A stretch of 64,000 nt of DNA from Streptomyces sp. NBS 14/10 (GCF_002224125.1 NZ_NCSM01000065.1:1-64000); one strand, 5' to 3'; shown: positions 1 to 8,855, counted from the stretch's first letter. The notes: generated by a model not told the origin, from the letters alone. Numbers and translations: made by a program.

Positions 1-192
1 GACGAAAGCCGCACCCGCCCGAGCCGAATGCCGCGAGACGACGGCGTAGGCACAGGCGAAGCGCAGCGAAGCCGCCCGCGGAGCGCAGCGGAGCGCACCC
101 CCACGGAGTACGGCAGTCACATCAACTTCGCCGCCGTGGTGGCGAGCAGGGAGCCCACCTCAGCCCACCTCAGCCTGTCGCACGCCCGGTGA
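1..192 (+). CDS. Possible 3' end of an unidentified gene (partial)
   Basis: One plus-strand frame is open from the first base to a TGA at 190-192. Its last part has the GC-rich third positions expected of a Streptomyces gene and would encode a protein ending in NFAAVVASREPTSAH followed by a few more residues. The first half is low-complexity, alternating gcgaagc and gcggagc motifs, so it may not be coding at all. No family is recognised and the start lies outside the window. The call rests only on the open frame and base composition. Confidence 0.25.
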   Translation, partial: DESRTRPSRMPRDDGVGTGEAQRSRPRSAAERTPTEYGSHINFAAVVASREPTSAHLSLSHAR

Positions 193-286
193 AGAGTGGT
201 GCCCCCTGAAGGCAACCATCCGTCACCAGCTGCTTGACGATGGCGAGGCCAGGAGGCTCGGGGTGGACTGAGGTGGGGCGGGGGTG
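193..286. other. Short gap with no recognisable feature
   Basis: The sequence between the possible partial frame on the left and the stop codon of the B3/4-domain gene shows no convincing small gene, terminator or repeat. Confidence 0.4.
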
Positions 287-1048
287 TCAGGCCGTGATCC
301 CCGTGACCAGCCGCGAGTGGATCCGTACGCCCGGGCAGGCGTCCGTCAGGGCCGCGGTGAGCGCGTCCCCGGCGGCGGTCAGGGCGGCGTCGTCCATGGG
401 GCCGAGGGCGTCGAGGACGAACATGGCGCGGGTGGTGGCGTGGGTCAGCCGGGTGCGGGTGCACTGGCGCCAGTTCCAGCGGCGGCAGGTGACGCCCGCG
501 TCATCGCGCCAGACCACCTCGCCCGGCGCGGGGTGCTCCACGACGGCCTCGCCGCCGGCCGTGGTCTCGAAGGTCTCGTCGCCGGCGGCGCGGACCAGGC
601 GCGCCGGTCCGGCGTAGTGGTCCAGGTCCTCGCCGCCGAGCGGCAGGACATGGGCGACGGAGATCGCGTTGTAGATATCGGTGAGCCGGTCCACCCGGGG
701 CAGCCCGGCCGCCACCCGCCGCAGCAGCGCCTCCGCGCTGGGCCGGGTGCGCTGCGGCTTCGCGCCGAAGGCGCGGAACGCCTCGCGCCAGGCGGCGAGG
801 TGCGGATGCTCCGGGGATGCTGCCTGGGCGTCGTCGCCCAGCAGCTCGCGCGCCGTGGCCTCCGCCGCCGCGAGCATGCCCTCGCTGAAGTCGTCGCTGG
901 GGCCTGGGCGCAGCCCCTCGGCGGTGATGAGGAGCGCGCGGTAGTCGGGGCGCAGCGCGAGGACGGCCGGATCGATGGTGGCCGAGTCGAGCCATTTCGC
1001 CGTGTCGAGTGTCACGGTTCGCGTCTCCCTGAGTAGTTCACTATCCAT
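287..1048 (-). CDS. B3/4-domain protein (PheT-like tRNA-editing fold)
   Basis: This protein of about 253 residues resembles the stand-alone B3/4 domain proteins, which share a fold with the editing module of the phenylalanyl-tRNA synthetase beta chain. The typical features are the central LPRVDRLTDIYNAISV stretch and a C-terminal RRWNWRQCTRTRLT segment that is usual for the bacterial members. Members are thought to act on mischarged tRNA or free amino-acid substrates, but their role is mostly unproven. The start chosen is the ATG at 1046-1048, which begins MDSELLRE. An upstream in-frame ATG at 1064-1066 is possible, and longer forms would run into non-coding-like sequence. No partner gene is visible beside it. 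Confidence 0.75.
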   Translation of the reverse strand: MDSELLRETRTVTLDTAKWLDSATIDPAVLALRPDYRALLITAEGLRPGPSDDFSEGMLAAAEATARELLGDDAQAASPEHPHLAAWREAFRAFGAKPQRTRPSAEALLRRVAAGLPRVDRLTDIYNAISVAHVLPLGGEDLDHYAGPARLVRAAGDETFETTAGGEAVVEHPAPGEVVWRDDAGVTCRRWNWRQCTRTRLTHATTRAMFVLDALGPMDDAALTAAGDALTAALTDACPGVRIHSRLVTGITA

Positions 1049-1186
1049 AACGATGGAGTACAGCATACTGGACGGCGCCGGTTCATCGCAGGACTCGCGT
1101 CCCGGGGCAAGGTGCACTCAGCTCCACCCGAGGACGGCGGGCTCCCCACATGGTGGCGAGCGGCCCGACACGGAATCCTTTAACAC

Positions 1187-1903
1187 ATGACGACATACAC
1201 CACCGGCCGTGGGCCGCACCGCAGCGAACCGACCGCCTCCGCCCCGCTCGCCGCCCCGGCCCCCGCCCCCGCCTCAGCGGGCATGGCGGCGCCGACCGGC
1301 CCGCACCCCGTCGGCATGATCTCCCTGCCCCTGGTCCACCGCGACCGGCCCGAGCCCGGGGTGCGGTCCAAGCCGTTCCGCGAGCTGATGGTCGACGTCC
1401 GCTACCCGGCCCGTGAGGTCGAGCGGTACGAGCGGACCCCGGGGACCTTCGTCCACGAGGACGCCCCGCCCGCGCTGGACCCCAGCGGCCCACGCCCGGT
1501 GGTGCTCCACTCGCCCGGCGTCGGCGAGGCGTATGCGCCCAGCCCGCTCGCCGAGGAGCTGGCCTCGCACGGATATGTGGTCGTGACCATCGTCCAGGAC
1601 GACGCGCGGGCGTCGGACGTCCGGTTCGTGCTCGACCAGCTGATCTCGTTTGCCCCCGGCGTACTGGACCTGTCCAGGATCGGGCTGGTCGGCCGGTCCG
1701 CAAGGGCCAGGGCGGGGGGCCGCCCCGCGGACCTGGCGACCCTGCACGACGACCCGAGGATCACGGCGGTCGCCGATCTGGACGGAAACCTGGCGGCTTC
1801 GACCGACGACCCGCGTACGCCCCTCGTGGCGTTCTTCGACCGCCGGCTGCGCGGCGGCGAGGGGACGGCCGTCGCGGCTACAGCAGCCCGAGCTGGACGG
1901 TGA
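1187..1903 (+). pseudogene. Decayed alpha/beta hydrolase (lipase / PAF-acetylhydrolase-like)
   Basis: The 238-residue frame is recognisable as the N-terminal two thirds of a secreted-lipase or PAF-acetylhydrolase-like alpha/beta hydrolase. It keeps the oxyanion-type HSPG segment near residues 108-111, the strand-helix LAEELASHGYVVVTI, and a DDPRI..ADLDG segment near residues 188-200 where the family places the acidic residue. The nucleophile elbow, normally G-H-S-x-G-G, reads GRSARARAGG at residues 169-178. The C-terminal part with the catalytic histidine is missing and is replaced by unrelated residues. The 3' end overlaps a small gene on the opposite strand. I read this as a truncated remnant and not a working enzyme. 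The alternative is a local sequencing error. Confidence 0.55.
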
Positions 1904-2018
1904 GCATCGCGATGCAGACGGTCAGAACCCAGCCGAGGATGGTCTCCAGCGGCCCGCTTTCGGACGGTCCGCCGGTACGAGGCAGGAAACGGGTGCGGCG
2001 TGCCGCGATGTCGGTCAT
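1878..2018 (-). CDS. Small single-span membrane protein (46 residues)
   Basis: A 46-codon frame starts at the ATG 2016-2018 and ends with TAG at 1878-1880. It is preceded on the minus strand by an AAGGA ribosome binding site about nine bases before the start. The N-terminal half is polar and arginine-rich (MTDIAARRTRF), and the C-terminal half (ILGWVLTVCIAMLTVQLGLL) is one transmembrane helix. The family is not recognised. Short one-helix proteins of this kind are common and poorly studied in streptomycetes. Its 3' end overlaps the decayed hydrolase frame by 26 bases, which fits loss of that gene's original 3' end. Confidence 0.6.
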   Translation of the reverse strand: MTDIAARRTRFLPRTGGPSESGPLETILGWVLTVCIAMLTVQLGLL

Positions 2019-2178
2019 GCGGGTGTCCTTCTCGCTCAGCGATGATTCGGCATGAGGCAGCCGTCACCCCGCCCAGGGTGCGCATGGGCATCCCGTGCGG
2101 TAAAGGGGGAGTGGCCGAACTCACGAGCAGCGGTTCCAGCCCGCCGGGCGCGGGCGAAGCGAGTCGAGGAGGTCCGCC

Positions 2179-3645
2179 GTGACCAGCGTCATTCCGAAAG
2201 GCTTGAGCGAGCAGGTCCGCGCGCTGGCGGGCGGTGAGGTGTCCTCCCGTGCGCTGGTCGAGCGGGCGCTGGTCCGTATCGCCGGGACACAGGGCACGCT
2301 CAACGCCTTCCGGCGGGTACGCGCCGAGGCCGCGCTCCGCGAGGCCGACGAGGCCGACCGGCTGCTGGCGGCCGGGAGACGGCTGCCGCTGCTGGGGGTG
2401 CCGATCGCGGTCAAGGACGATACGGACGTGGCGGGCGAGCCGACCGCCTTCGGATGCTGCGGGGAGTTCCCGCCCAAGACCGAGGACTCCGAGGTGGTGC
2501 GGCGGCTGCGGGCCGCCGGTGCCGTCATCGTGGGCAAGACGAACACACCGGAGCTGGGGCAGTGGCCGTTCACGGAAGGGCCCGCCTTCGGCGTGACACG
2601 CAATCCCTGGAACCCGGACTACACCCCGGGCGGCTCCTCCGGCGGAGCCGCGGCCGCCGTGGCCGCGGGCCTGGTGCCCGCCGCGCTCGGCTCGGACGGG
2701 GCCGGTTCGGTCCGTATCCCGGCCGCCTGGAGCCATCTGATCGGCATCAAGCCGCAGCGCGGCCGGATCTCCACCTGGCCGTACGCCGAGGCGTTCAACG
2801 GCATCACCTGCAACGGCCCCCTCGCCCGCACCGTCGAGGACGCCGCCCTGCTGCTGCACGCGGCGACCGGCAACCGCCCGGGCGATCTGCACCAGCCGCC
2901 GCCCGTGGACGTGCTCTCCGCCGTACGCCGCGACCCGGGGCGGCTGCGCATCGCGCTCTCCCTGAAGCCCCCCTTCACCGGCACGCACAAGCACCTCGAC
3001 CCGGTCGTCCGCGCCGCCGTCCTGCGGCTCGCCGAGCGGCTGGCGGCCCTGGGCCACGACGTCGTGGCGGCCGAGCCGCGCTACGGGGCCGGGGTCGGCC
3101 TGTCCTTTCTGCCACGGGCGATGGTGGGCCTGTGGGAGTGGTCCGCGAACGTCCCGGACCGGGCCCTGCTGGACGTACGCACCCTCACCGCCGTCCGGCA
3201 CGGCAGGCTCCTGGGCGGTCGGCCGCTGCGCCTGGCCCGGGCCGCCGAAGAGCCGCTGCGGCGCAGGGTCGGGGCGATCTTCTCGCGCGGCGGCGACCGC
3301 GACGGCAACGGCGACGGCTACGGTTTTGATGTGGTGCTCGCCCCGACGACCGCGACGCCACCGCTGCGGATCGGGGCCCTGGCCGAGCTGAACTCCTGGC
3401 ACACCGACCGGGCGACGATCGCGGCCTGCCCGTACGCCTGGCCGTGGAACGTCCTGGGGTGGCCGGCCGTGAACGTACCGGCCGGGTTCGTCGGCAAGGA
3501 CGGCACCCTGCCGCTCGGCGCCCAGCTCCTGGGCCCCGCCAACAGCGAGCCGCGGCTGATCTCGCTCGCCGCGCAGTTGGAGGCCGACCAGCGGTGGTAC
3601 GAGCGCTGGCCGGCGGGGGCCACGGCCGGGGTGCTGGGGCGCTAG
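2179..3645 (+). CDS. Amidase (amidase-signature family)
   Basis: This 488-residue enzyme belongs to the amidase-signature family, whose members hydrolyse amides to carboxylates and ammonia in the cytoplasm. The Ser-cisSer-Lys triad is visible. The lysine is K79 in PIAVKDD, the cis-serine lies in GGSSGG at residues 151-156, and the nucleophile is S177 in GSDGAGSVRIPA. The family's GIKPQRGRIS segment follows. Length fits the family (about 460-500). The start at 2179 is a GTG that begins MTSVIPKGL. It is preceded by a GAGGA ribosome binding site at the expected distance. The residues do not reveal the natural substrate. The protein lacks GatB/GatC neighbours, so a role as the GatA subunit of the transamidosome is unlikely. 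Confidence 0.85.
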   Translation: MTSVIPKGLSEQVRALAGGEVSSRALVERALVRIAGTQGTLNAFRRVRAEAALREADEADRLLAAGRRLPLLGVPIAVKDDTDVAGEPTAFGCCGEFPPKTEDSEVVRRLRAAGAVIVGKTNTPELGQWPFTEGPAFGVTRNPWNPDYTPGGSSGGAAAAVAAGLVPAALGSDGAGSVRIPAAWSHLIGIKPQRGRISTWPYAEAFNGITCNGPLARTVEDAALLLHAATGNRPGDLHQPPPVDVLSAVRRDPGRLRIALSLKPPFTGTHKHLDPVVRAAVLRLAERLAALGHDVVAAEPRYGAGVGLSFLPRAMVGLWEWSANVPDRALLDVRTLTAVRHGRLLGGRPLRLARAAEEPLRRRVGAIFSRGGDRDGNGDGYGFDVVLAPTTATPPLRIGALAELNSWHTDRATIAACPYAWPWNVLGWPAVNVPAGFVGKDGTLPLGAQLLGPANSEPRLISLAAQLEADQRWYERWPAGATAGVLGR

Positions 3646-3750
3646 GCCCTGTCGTCTCGTACGTCCCGACGAATCGTACGGTCCCTACGGAGCCGCGTCC
3701 CTGCGAAACCGCACGTCCCTGCGGCGCGCGTCCTTACCGGAGTCACGCCC

Positions 3751-4452
3751 TTACGGCGCCAGGATGTCCAGCTCCCGCAGCGCGCCGACCGTGATCTCCC
3801 GTGTGTACGCCTCCGCCAGCGCCGCGTCCCGCGCCCGTACGGCCTCGGCGACCCGTACGTGCAGGGTGACCGCCTCCGGGTCCGGGTCGCTGAACATCAC
3901 CTGGTGCTCGGTGCGCCCCGTCAGCACCTCCGCGACCACGTCGCCGAGGCGCGCGAACATCTCGTTGCCCGAGGACTTGAGGATCACCCGGTGGAACGCG
4001 ATGTCGTGGATCAGGTAGGCGGGCAGCTGCTGGCCGCGTGAGGTGGCCACCATGTTGAGGGCGTGTTCGGTGAGCTCGGCGCACTGCTCGGGGGTGGCGT
4101 GCTCGGCGGCCAGCGCCGCCGCGGCCGGTTCGATCGCCGAGCGCAGCGCGGTCAGCGAGCGCAGCTGGCGCGGCCGGTCGGCGCCCGCCAGCCGCCAGCG
4201 GATGACCTGCGGGTCGAAGACGTCCCACTCGTCGGTCGGGCGCACCGTGACCCCGACCCGGCGACGGGATTCCACCATGTGCATGGACTCCAGGACGCGC
4301 ACCACCTCGCGTACGACGGTCCGGGAGACGTCGAAGCGCTGCTCCAGCTCGTCCGTACGCAGCACGGTGCCTGGTGGATATTCGCCTGCGGTGATCGCGG
4401 GCCCGAGGGATGCCAGCACACGCGCGTGCTGTCCCCGCCCCTGGTTGTCCAT
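3751..4452 (-). CDS. gntR: GntR/FadR-type (FCD domain) regulator of gluconate genes
   Basis: This is a 233-residue transcription factor with an N-terminal winged helix (residues about 8-75, including the recognition helix region DVSRTVVREVVRVLE) and a C-terminal FCD ligand domain. The FCD domain carries the spaced acidic and histidine residues that bind metal and ligand (HDIAFHRVIL, HVRVAEAV). It is divergent from gntK with 144 bases between the starts, so it very likely represses the gluconate genes until gluconate or a phosphorylated derivative binds. A GTnnnAC operator lies between the two genes at 4487-4497. Assignment to gluconate rests on the neighbours. Confidence 0.85.
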   Translation of the reverse strand: MDNQGRGQHARVLASLGPAITAGEYPPGTVLRTDELEQRFDVSRTVVREVVRVLESMHMVESRRRVGVTVRPTDEWDVFDPQVIRWRLAGADRPRQLRSLTALRSAIEPAAAALAAEHATPEQCAELTEHALNMVATSRGQQLPAYLIHDIAFHRVILKSSGNEMFARLGDVVAEVLTGRTEHQVMFSDPDPEAVTLHVRVAEAVRARDAALAEAYTREITVGALRELDILAP

Positions 4453-4486
4453 GGGCTCAGCCTACGTGGCGAGCCGCACCTCAAAT

Positions 4487-4497
4487 AAGTATGACTT
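4487..4497. promoter_or_regulatory. Candidate GntR operator (AAGTATGACTT)
   Basis: An 11-base inverted repeat with arms AAGT and ACTT around ATG lies between gntR and gntK. It matches the N-GT-NNN-AC-N core of FadR-subfamily operators. A weaker GTCGTAC copy is at 4521-4527. Position and match support an operator controlling both divergent genes. Confidence 0.5.
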
Positions 4498-4596
4498 TTA
4501 GGTCACGGACTCTTGAATACGTCGTACCTGTGGGGTTGAGTGTGCCGCGGCGCCGAGGTCGAAGAAGACAGCGCCGGAGAAGACAGCGAGGTATCG

Positions 4597-5112
4597 ATGC
4601 AGACCCCCCAGGTTGTCGTCGTCATGGGCGTGTCCGGTACGGGCAAGTCCACGGTCGGCGAGCGGCTGGCAGTCGAGCTCGGCGTTCCGTACGCCGAGGC
4701 CGACGACTTCCACCCCCCGGCCAACATCGCCAAGATGTCGGCGGGTGTCCCGCTCGACGACGACGACCGCCGACCCTGGCTGGACGCCATCGGCGCGTGG
4801 GCCCACGAACACTCCGTGGGCGGTGGAGTGGTCAGCTGCTCCGCACTCAAGCGCGCCTATCGCGACCGGCTCCGCGCCGCCGCCCCCGACGTCTTCTTCC
4901 TCCATCTCACCGGCGATCGCGATCAGATCGCCCAGCGGATGGAGGCCCGTAAGGGTCACTTCTTCACCAGCAAGATGCTCGATTCACAGCTGGCCACCCT
5001 CGAACCGCTGCAACCGGACGAGAACGGCGTCGCGGTGGACATCACCCCGGACCCCGAGACCGTCACGGAGCGGGCCGTCGCCGTACTGCGGCGGCTCGAA
5101 GTCCAGCGCTAG
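4597..5112 (+). CDS. gntK: Gluconokinase
   Basis: This 171-residue P-loop kinase phosphorylates D-gluconate to 6-phosphogluconate with ATP and so feeds the pentose phosphate pathway. The Walker A motif GVSGTGKS is at residues 11-18. It is followed by the family's DDFHPPANIAKMSAGVPLDDDDR substrate region and the VSCSALKRAYRDRLR segment typical of GntK. I chose the ATG at 4597 because a GAGG ribosome binding site precedes it and the protein then has the normal family length. An upstream in-frame ATG at 4540 would add 19 low-complexity acidic residues. It is the first gene of the gluconate operon and is followed by the permease. Confidence 0.93.
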   Translation: MQTPQVVVVMGVSGTGKSTVGERLAVELGVPYAEADDFHPPANIAKMSAGVPLDDDDRRPWLDAIGAWAHEHSVGGGVVSCSALKRAYRDRLRAAAPDVFFLHLTGDRDQIAQRMEARKGHFFTSKMLDSQLATLEPLQPDENGVAVDITPDPETVTERAVAVLRRLEVQR

Positions 5113-5208
5113 CGCCCGCCCCGTCCCCCGTCCCGCCCCCCGCCCAGTCCCCGTCTCCTTCCCCTCTGCCCCGTCCCCGGGCCGTATCCGGCGTACCCGG
5201 ATAAACAA

Positions 5209-5245
5209 ACGTACGGCCAAGACATGACAAGGCACGTACGGCCAA
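5209..5245. repeat. Direct repeat ACGTACGGCCAA upstream of the gluconate permease gene
   Basis: The 12-base word ACGTACGGCCAA occurs at 5209-5220 and again at 5234-5245, one 25-base step apart, in the 157-base gap between gntK and gntT. Two copies on about the same face of the helix, 25-60 bases before the start, could bind a regulator. They could also be a simple duplication. Confidence 0.45.
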
Positions 5246-5269
5246 CACACGCACGCAAAGGAAGCCTCC

Positions 5270-6667
5270 GTGACCAGTCTCAGCGTCGAGATGCTGGCAG
5301 CGGATCCCGTCGACCCGATCACGTCGGCCGGTCACGCCCAGCTGGGAATCGCCGTCCTCGTCGGCATCGCCGTCATCGTCCTCCTCATCACCAAGTTCAA
5401 GCTGCACGCCTTTCTGTCGCTGACCATCGGCTCGCTGGCCCTCGGCGCCGTCGCGGGCGCGCCGCTGGACAAGGCGATCGCCAGCTTCACGGCCGGGCTC
5501 GGCACTACGGCCGCGGGCGTCGGCGTGCTGATCGCGCTCGGCTCCATACTCGGCAAGCTCCTCGCGGACTCCGGAGGAGCGGACGAGATCGTCGACACGA
5601 TCCTCGCCAAGGCGAACAACCGCACCATGCCGTGGGCGATGGCGCTGATCGCGGGCATCATCGGGCTGCCGCTCTTCTTCGAGGTCGGCATGGTGCTGCT
5701 GATCCCGGTGGTGCTGCTGGTTGCCAAGCGCGGCAACTACTCGCTGATGCGCATCGGTATCCCGGCCCTCGCCGGTCTGTCCGTCATGCACGGCCTGGTG
5801 CCGCCGCACCCCGGCCCGCTCGCCGCGATCGACGCGGTCAAGGCCAACCTGGGTGTCACCCTGGCGCTGGGCGTGCTGGTCGCGCTGCCCACCGTCGTGA
5901 TCGCCGGACCGCTCTTCGCGCGGGTCGCCGCCCGCTGGGTGGATGTCACCCCGCCCGACCGGCTGATCCCGGCCCGCCCCTCGGAGGAGCTGGAGCGCCG
6001 CCCCGGGTTCGGGGTCACCGTGGCCACGGTGCTGCTGCCCGTCGTCCTGATGCTCGGCAAGGCGCTCGTCGACATCGTCGTGGACGACCCTTCGAGCGGC
6101 GTCCAGCGGGTTGCCGACGTCGTCGGCTCGCCGCTGATCGCGCTGCTCGCGGCCGTCATCGTCGGGATGTTCACGCTCGGCCGGGCGGCCGGCTTCACCA
6201 AGGACCGGCTGACGTCCACGGTCGAGACCTCGCTCGCCCCCATCGCCTCCATCCTGCTGATCGTCGGCGCGGGCGGCGGCTTCAAGGCGACGCTGGTCGA
6301 CATCGGCGTCGGCGACATGATCATGGACATCTCCAAGGACTGGAGCGTCTCCGCGCTGCTGCTCGGCTGGCTGATCGCGGTGGGCATCCGGCTGGCGACC
6401 GGCTCGGCGACCGTGGCCACGATCTCCGCCGCCGGACTGATGGGCCCGCTCGCGGCCGATATGAGCACCACGCACACCGCGCTGCTCGTCCTCGCCATCG
6501 GCGCCGGGTCGCTGTTCTTCAGCCATGTCAACGACGCCGGGTTCTGGCTGGTCAAGGAGTACTTCGGGATGAGCGTCGGCCAGACCGTACGGACCTGGTC
6601 GGTGATGGAGACCATCATCTCCGTCGTCTCGCTCGGCTTCGTCATGCTGCTCTCACTGGTCATCTAG
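5270..6667 (+). CDS. gntT: Gluconate permease (GntP family)
   Basis: This 465-residue integral membrane protein has the alternating hydrophobic segments of GntP-family gluconate/H+ symporters, with about 12-14 predicted spans. Family landmarks include GIIGLPLFFEVGMVLLIPV, the VPPHPGPLAAIDAVKANLG segment and GSLFFSHVNDAGFWLVKEYF near the C terminus. The start is a GTG with an AAAGGA ribosome binding site. It lies between gntK and idnO in the same direction, which supports uptake of gluconate (or idonate) as its role. Confidence 0.93.
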   Translation: MTSLSVEMLAADPVDPITSAGHAQLGIAVLVGIAVIVLLITKFKLHAFLSLTIGSLALGAVAGAPLDKAIASFTAGLGTTAAGVGVLIALGSILGKLLADSGGADEIVDTILAKANNRTMPWAMALIAGIIGLPLFFEVGMVLLIPVVLLVAKRGNYSLMRIGIPALAGLSVMHGLVPPHPGPLAAIDAVKANLGVTLALGVLVALPTVVIAGPLFARVAARWVDVTPPDRLIPARPSEELERRPGFGVTVATVLLPVVLMLGKALVDIVVDDPSSGVQRVADVVGSPLIALLAAVIVGMFTLGRAAGFTKDRLTSTVETSLAPIASILLIVGAGGGFKATLVDIGVGDMIMDISKDWSVSALLLGWLIAVGIRLATGSATVATISAAGLMGPLAADMSTTHTALLVLAIGAGSLFFSHVNDAGFWLVKEYFGMSVGQTVRTWSVMETIISVVSLGFVMLLSLVI

Positions 6668-6770
6668 CGACCTGGTCATCCAACGACCCGGTCATCCGGC
6701 CCTCCGGGCGACCAGCGATCCGGGCAATCAGCGACACAGCTCATCCAGCGAACTGGGGGAACGCATACCC

Positions 6771-7568
6771 ATGGCGACACATCCGCTCTTCGACATCGCG
6801 GGCCGCACCGCCCTCGTCACCGGCTCCAGCCGGGGCATCGGCCACGGGCTCGCCCGGGGCCTGCTGGAGGCGGGCTGCACGGTGGTGCTCAACGGCCGTG
6901 ACCCGGAACGGCTCAAGGCCGCGGCGGCCGAGCTCACCGAAAGCGCCGACTCCGTGGAGGCGACGGGGAACACCACCACCGTCCACACCGCCGCCTTCGA
7001 CGTCACCGACGGCCCCTCCGTCGCCGCGGGGATCGCCGAGGTGGAGGAGCGGGTCGGCCCGCTCGACATCCTGGTCAACAACGCGGGTATGCAGAACCGC
7101 GCCCCGCTGCTGGAGTTCACCGACGCCGACTGGCACCAGATCCTGGACACCAACCTCACCAGCGCGTTCCTGGTGGGCCGCGAGGTCGCCCGGCGGATGA
7201 CCGAGCGCGGACACGGAAAGATCGTCAACATCTGCTCACTGCAGAGCGAGGTGGTGCGCCCCGGTATCGCCCCCTACGCGGCCACCAAGGGCGCGCTGAA
7301 GATGCTGACCAAGGGCATGTGCGCCGACTGGGGCCCGTACGGAATCCAGGTCAACGGGCTGGGTCCCGGCTATATCGAGACGGAGCTGACCCGGCCGCTC
7401 GTCGAGGACGAGAAGTTCAGCGCCTGGGTGCGCGGCCGCACCCCGGCGGGCCGCTGGGGGCGCACCGAGGACCTGGTCGGCGGGCTGCTGTATCTCGCGT
7501 CCCCCGCGGCGGACTTCGTGAGCGGGCAGATCCTGTACGTAGACGGCGGCATGACGAGCGTGCTCTGA
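6771..7568 (+). CDS. idnO: Gluconate 5-dehydrogenase (SDR family)
   Basis: This 265-residue short-chain dehydrogenase interconverts 5-ketogluconate and gluconate with NAD(P)H. The cofactor motif TGSSRGIG is at residues 18-24, NNAG at 103-106, and the catalytic set is S156, Y169 and K173 (YAATK). The end of the protein (SGQILYVDGGMTSVL) is typical of IdnO/Gno proteins. Its place between the gluconate permease and an idonate dehydrogenase gives the substrate call; the SDR fold alone would not. It is preceded by imperfect repeats of gtcatcc in the 103-base gap after gntT. Confidence 0.85.
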   Translation: MATHPLFDIAGRTALVTGSSRGIGHGLARGLLEAGCTVVLNGRDPERLKAAAAELTESADSVEATGNTTTVHTAAFDVTDGPSVAAGIAEVEERVGPLDILVNNAGMQNRAPLLEFTDADWHQILDTNLTSAFLVGREVARRMTERGHGKIVNICSLQSEVVRPGIAPYAATKGALKMLTKGMCADWGPYGIQVNGLGPGYIETELTRPLVEDEKFSAWVRGRTPAGRWGRTEDLVGGLLYLASPAADFVSGQILYVDGGMTSVL

Positions 7569-7603
7569 ACACGGATGAGCACAGAGAGGTGTGGGTGGAG
7601 GAC

Positions 7604-8638
7604 ATGGTGCTTGGCTGTGTGATCCATGGGCAGGGCGATCTGCGGGTCGACGAGCTCCCCGAGCCGGCTCCGGCTCCCGGGCAGGCCGTCGTCGCGATCC
7701 GCTACGGCGGGATCTGCGGATCCGATCTGCACTACCACCGCCACGGCGGGGTCGGTGACTTCCGGCTGAGCGAGCCGATGGTGCTGGGCCACGAGGTCGT
7801 CGGCACGGTCGTCGGATACGGCGAGGGTGCGAGCGGACCCGTGCCCGGTACGCCCGTCGCCGTCCACCCGGCCACGCCCTGCGGGGTGTGCCCCGAGTGC
7901 GCGGACGGCCGGGCCAACGTCTGCCGCGACACCCGCTACCTGGGCAGCGCCGCGCGGACCCCGCACATCCAGGGCGGCTTCGCGGGCCGTATAGCCGTCC
8001 CGGCGGAGCAGCTGCGGGCCCTGCCCGAGGGTCTTGAGCTGCGCCGCGCCGCGCTCGCTGAGCCGCTTGCGGTCGGCCTGCACGCGGTACGGCGCGCCGG
8101 TGATCTCAAGGGCCGTCATGTGCTGGTCACGGGCGCCGGGCCGATCGGCTGTCTGGTCGTGGCCGCGGCGCGCGCGGCGGGCGCCGCGCGGATCACGGTG
8201 ACCGATCTGCTGCCGCGAGCCCTGGAGTTCGCGGCCTCGGCCGGGGCCACCGCATGCGTACGGGCCGACGACCCGGCCGACCCGAACTGGCCGGACGCCG
8301 AGGTGGACGTCGCGATCGAGGCGTCCGGCGTGGCGGCCGGCCTCGACACCTGTGTGCGGCTGATCCGGCGCGGCGGTGTCGTCGTACAGCTGGGCATGCT
8401 GCCGCCCGGGCAGAGCCCGATCGCGGGGAACCTGCTGGTCAGCCGGGAGATCGAGGTGCGCGGGGCGTTCCGCTTCCACGCGGAGTTCGATGACGCGCTG
8501 CGGCTGCTGGCGGCCGAGCCGTCCCTGGAGTCGTTGATCAGCGCGGTCCGGCCGGTACGGGAGTCGGCCGACGCCTTCGCGCTGGCCGCCGACCGCAGCC
8601 GCTCCTGCAAGGTGCTGCTGGAGTTCGGCGAGGAGTAG
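7604..8638 (+). CDS. idnD: L-idonate 5-dehydrogenase (zinc MDR family)
   Basis: This zinc-dependent medium-chain dehydrogenase of 344 residues oxidises L-idonate to 5-ketogluconate, which IdnO then reduces to gluconate. The catalytic zinc ligands are C38 in GICGSD and H63-E64 in LGHEVVG. The structural zinc cysteines follow in TPCGVCPECADGRANVC, and the cofactor-binding segment is VLVTGAGPIGCLV. The ATG at 7604 gives the usual IdnD length. A GTG at 7589 is also possible because the GGAG before 7604 is only three bases away. It is the last gene of the gluconate/idonate cluster and is followed by a strong terminator. Confidence 0.85.
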   Translation: MVLGCVIHGQGDLRVDELPEPAPAPGQAVVAIRYGGICGSDLHYHRHGGVGDFRLSEPMVLGHEVVGTVVGYGEGASGPVPGTPVAVHPATPCGVCPECADGRANVCRDTRYLGSAARTPHIQGGFAGRIAVPAEQLRALPEGLELRRAALAEPLAVGLHAVRRAGDLKGRHVLVTGAGPIGCLVVAAARAAGAARITVTDLLPRALEFAASAGATACVRADDPADPNWPDAEVDVAIEASGVAAGLDTCVRLIRRGGVVVQLGMLPPGQSPIAGNLLVSREIEVRGAFRFHAEFDDALRLLAAEPSLESLISAVRPVRESADAFALAADRSRSCKVLLEFGEE

Positions 8639-8656
8639 AGCTGAGCCGTACGGGGT

Positions 8657-8692
8657 GGACGGCGTGGCGGAGCTGACTCCGCCACGCCGTCC
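8657..8692 (+). terminator. Strong hairpin terminator after idnD
   Basis: A perfect 16-base-pair stem (8657-8672 with 8677-8692) closes a ctga loop 18 bases after the idnD stop. It ends the gluconate/idonate operon before the protease gene. There is only a weak T-run after it, as is usual in streptomycetes. Confidence 0.85.
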
Positions 8693-8855
8693 GTCGTTTG
8701 CGGATGCGGGCGCGGATGCGCCGCATGCCATGGACATGTCTAGGCCAATCGTGGCAGGCTTTCCGCGACGCGGGTTGGACAACGTTGTCGGGCCAACTCG
8801 CGCGGCAACGCGAACGCACCACGCACCCCCCCTCAACGGACGTGGAGCCCCTTCC

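Noticed and set aside
1402..3402. Long open frame of 666 codons on the minus strand
   Set aside because: It lies antisense to the lipase remnant and amidase genes. Its protein is low-complexity and rich in R, G, P and H, typical of the mirror frames of high-GC genes.
5063..6526. Minus-strand frame of 487 codons across the gluconate permease
   Set aside because: The translation is rich in D, R, G, Q and H with no hydrophobic or family pattern, while the plus strand encodes a clear GntP permease.
7319..7603. Longer form of the idonate dehydrogenase starting inside idnO
   Set aside because: The added 95 residues are the shifted frame of idnO, and the family N terminus begins at 7604.
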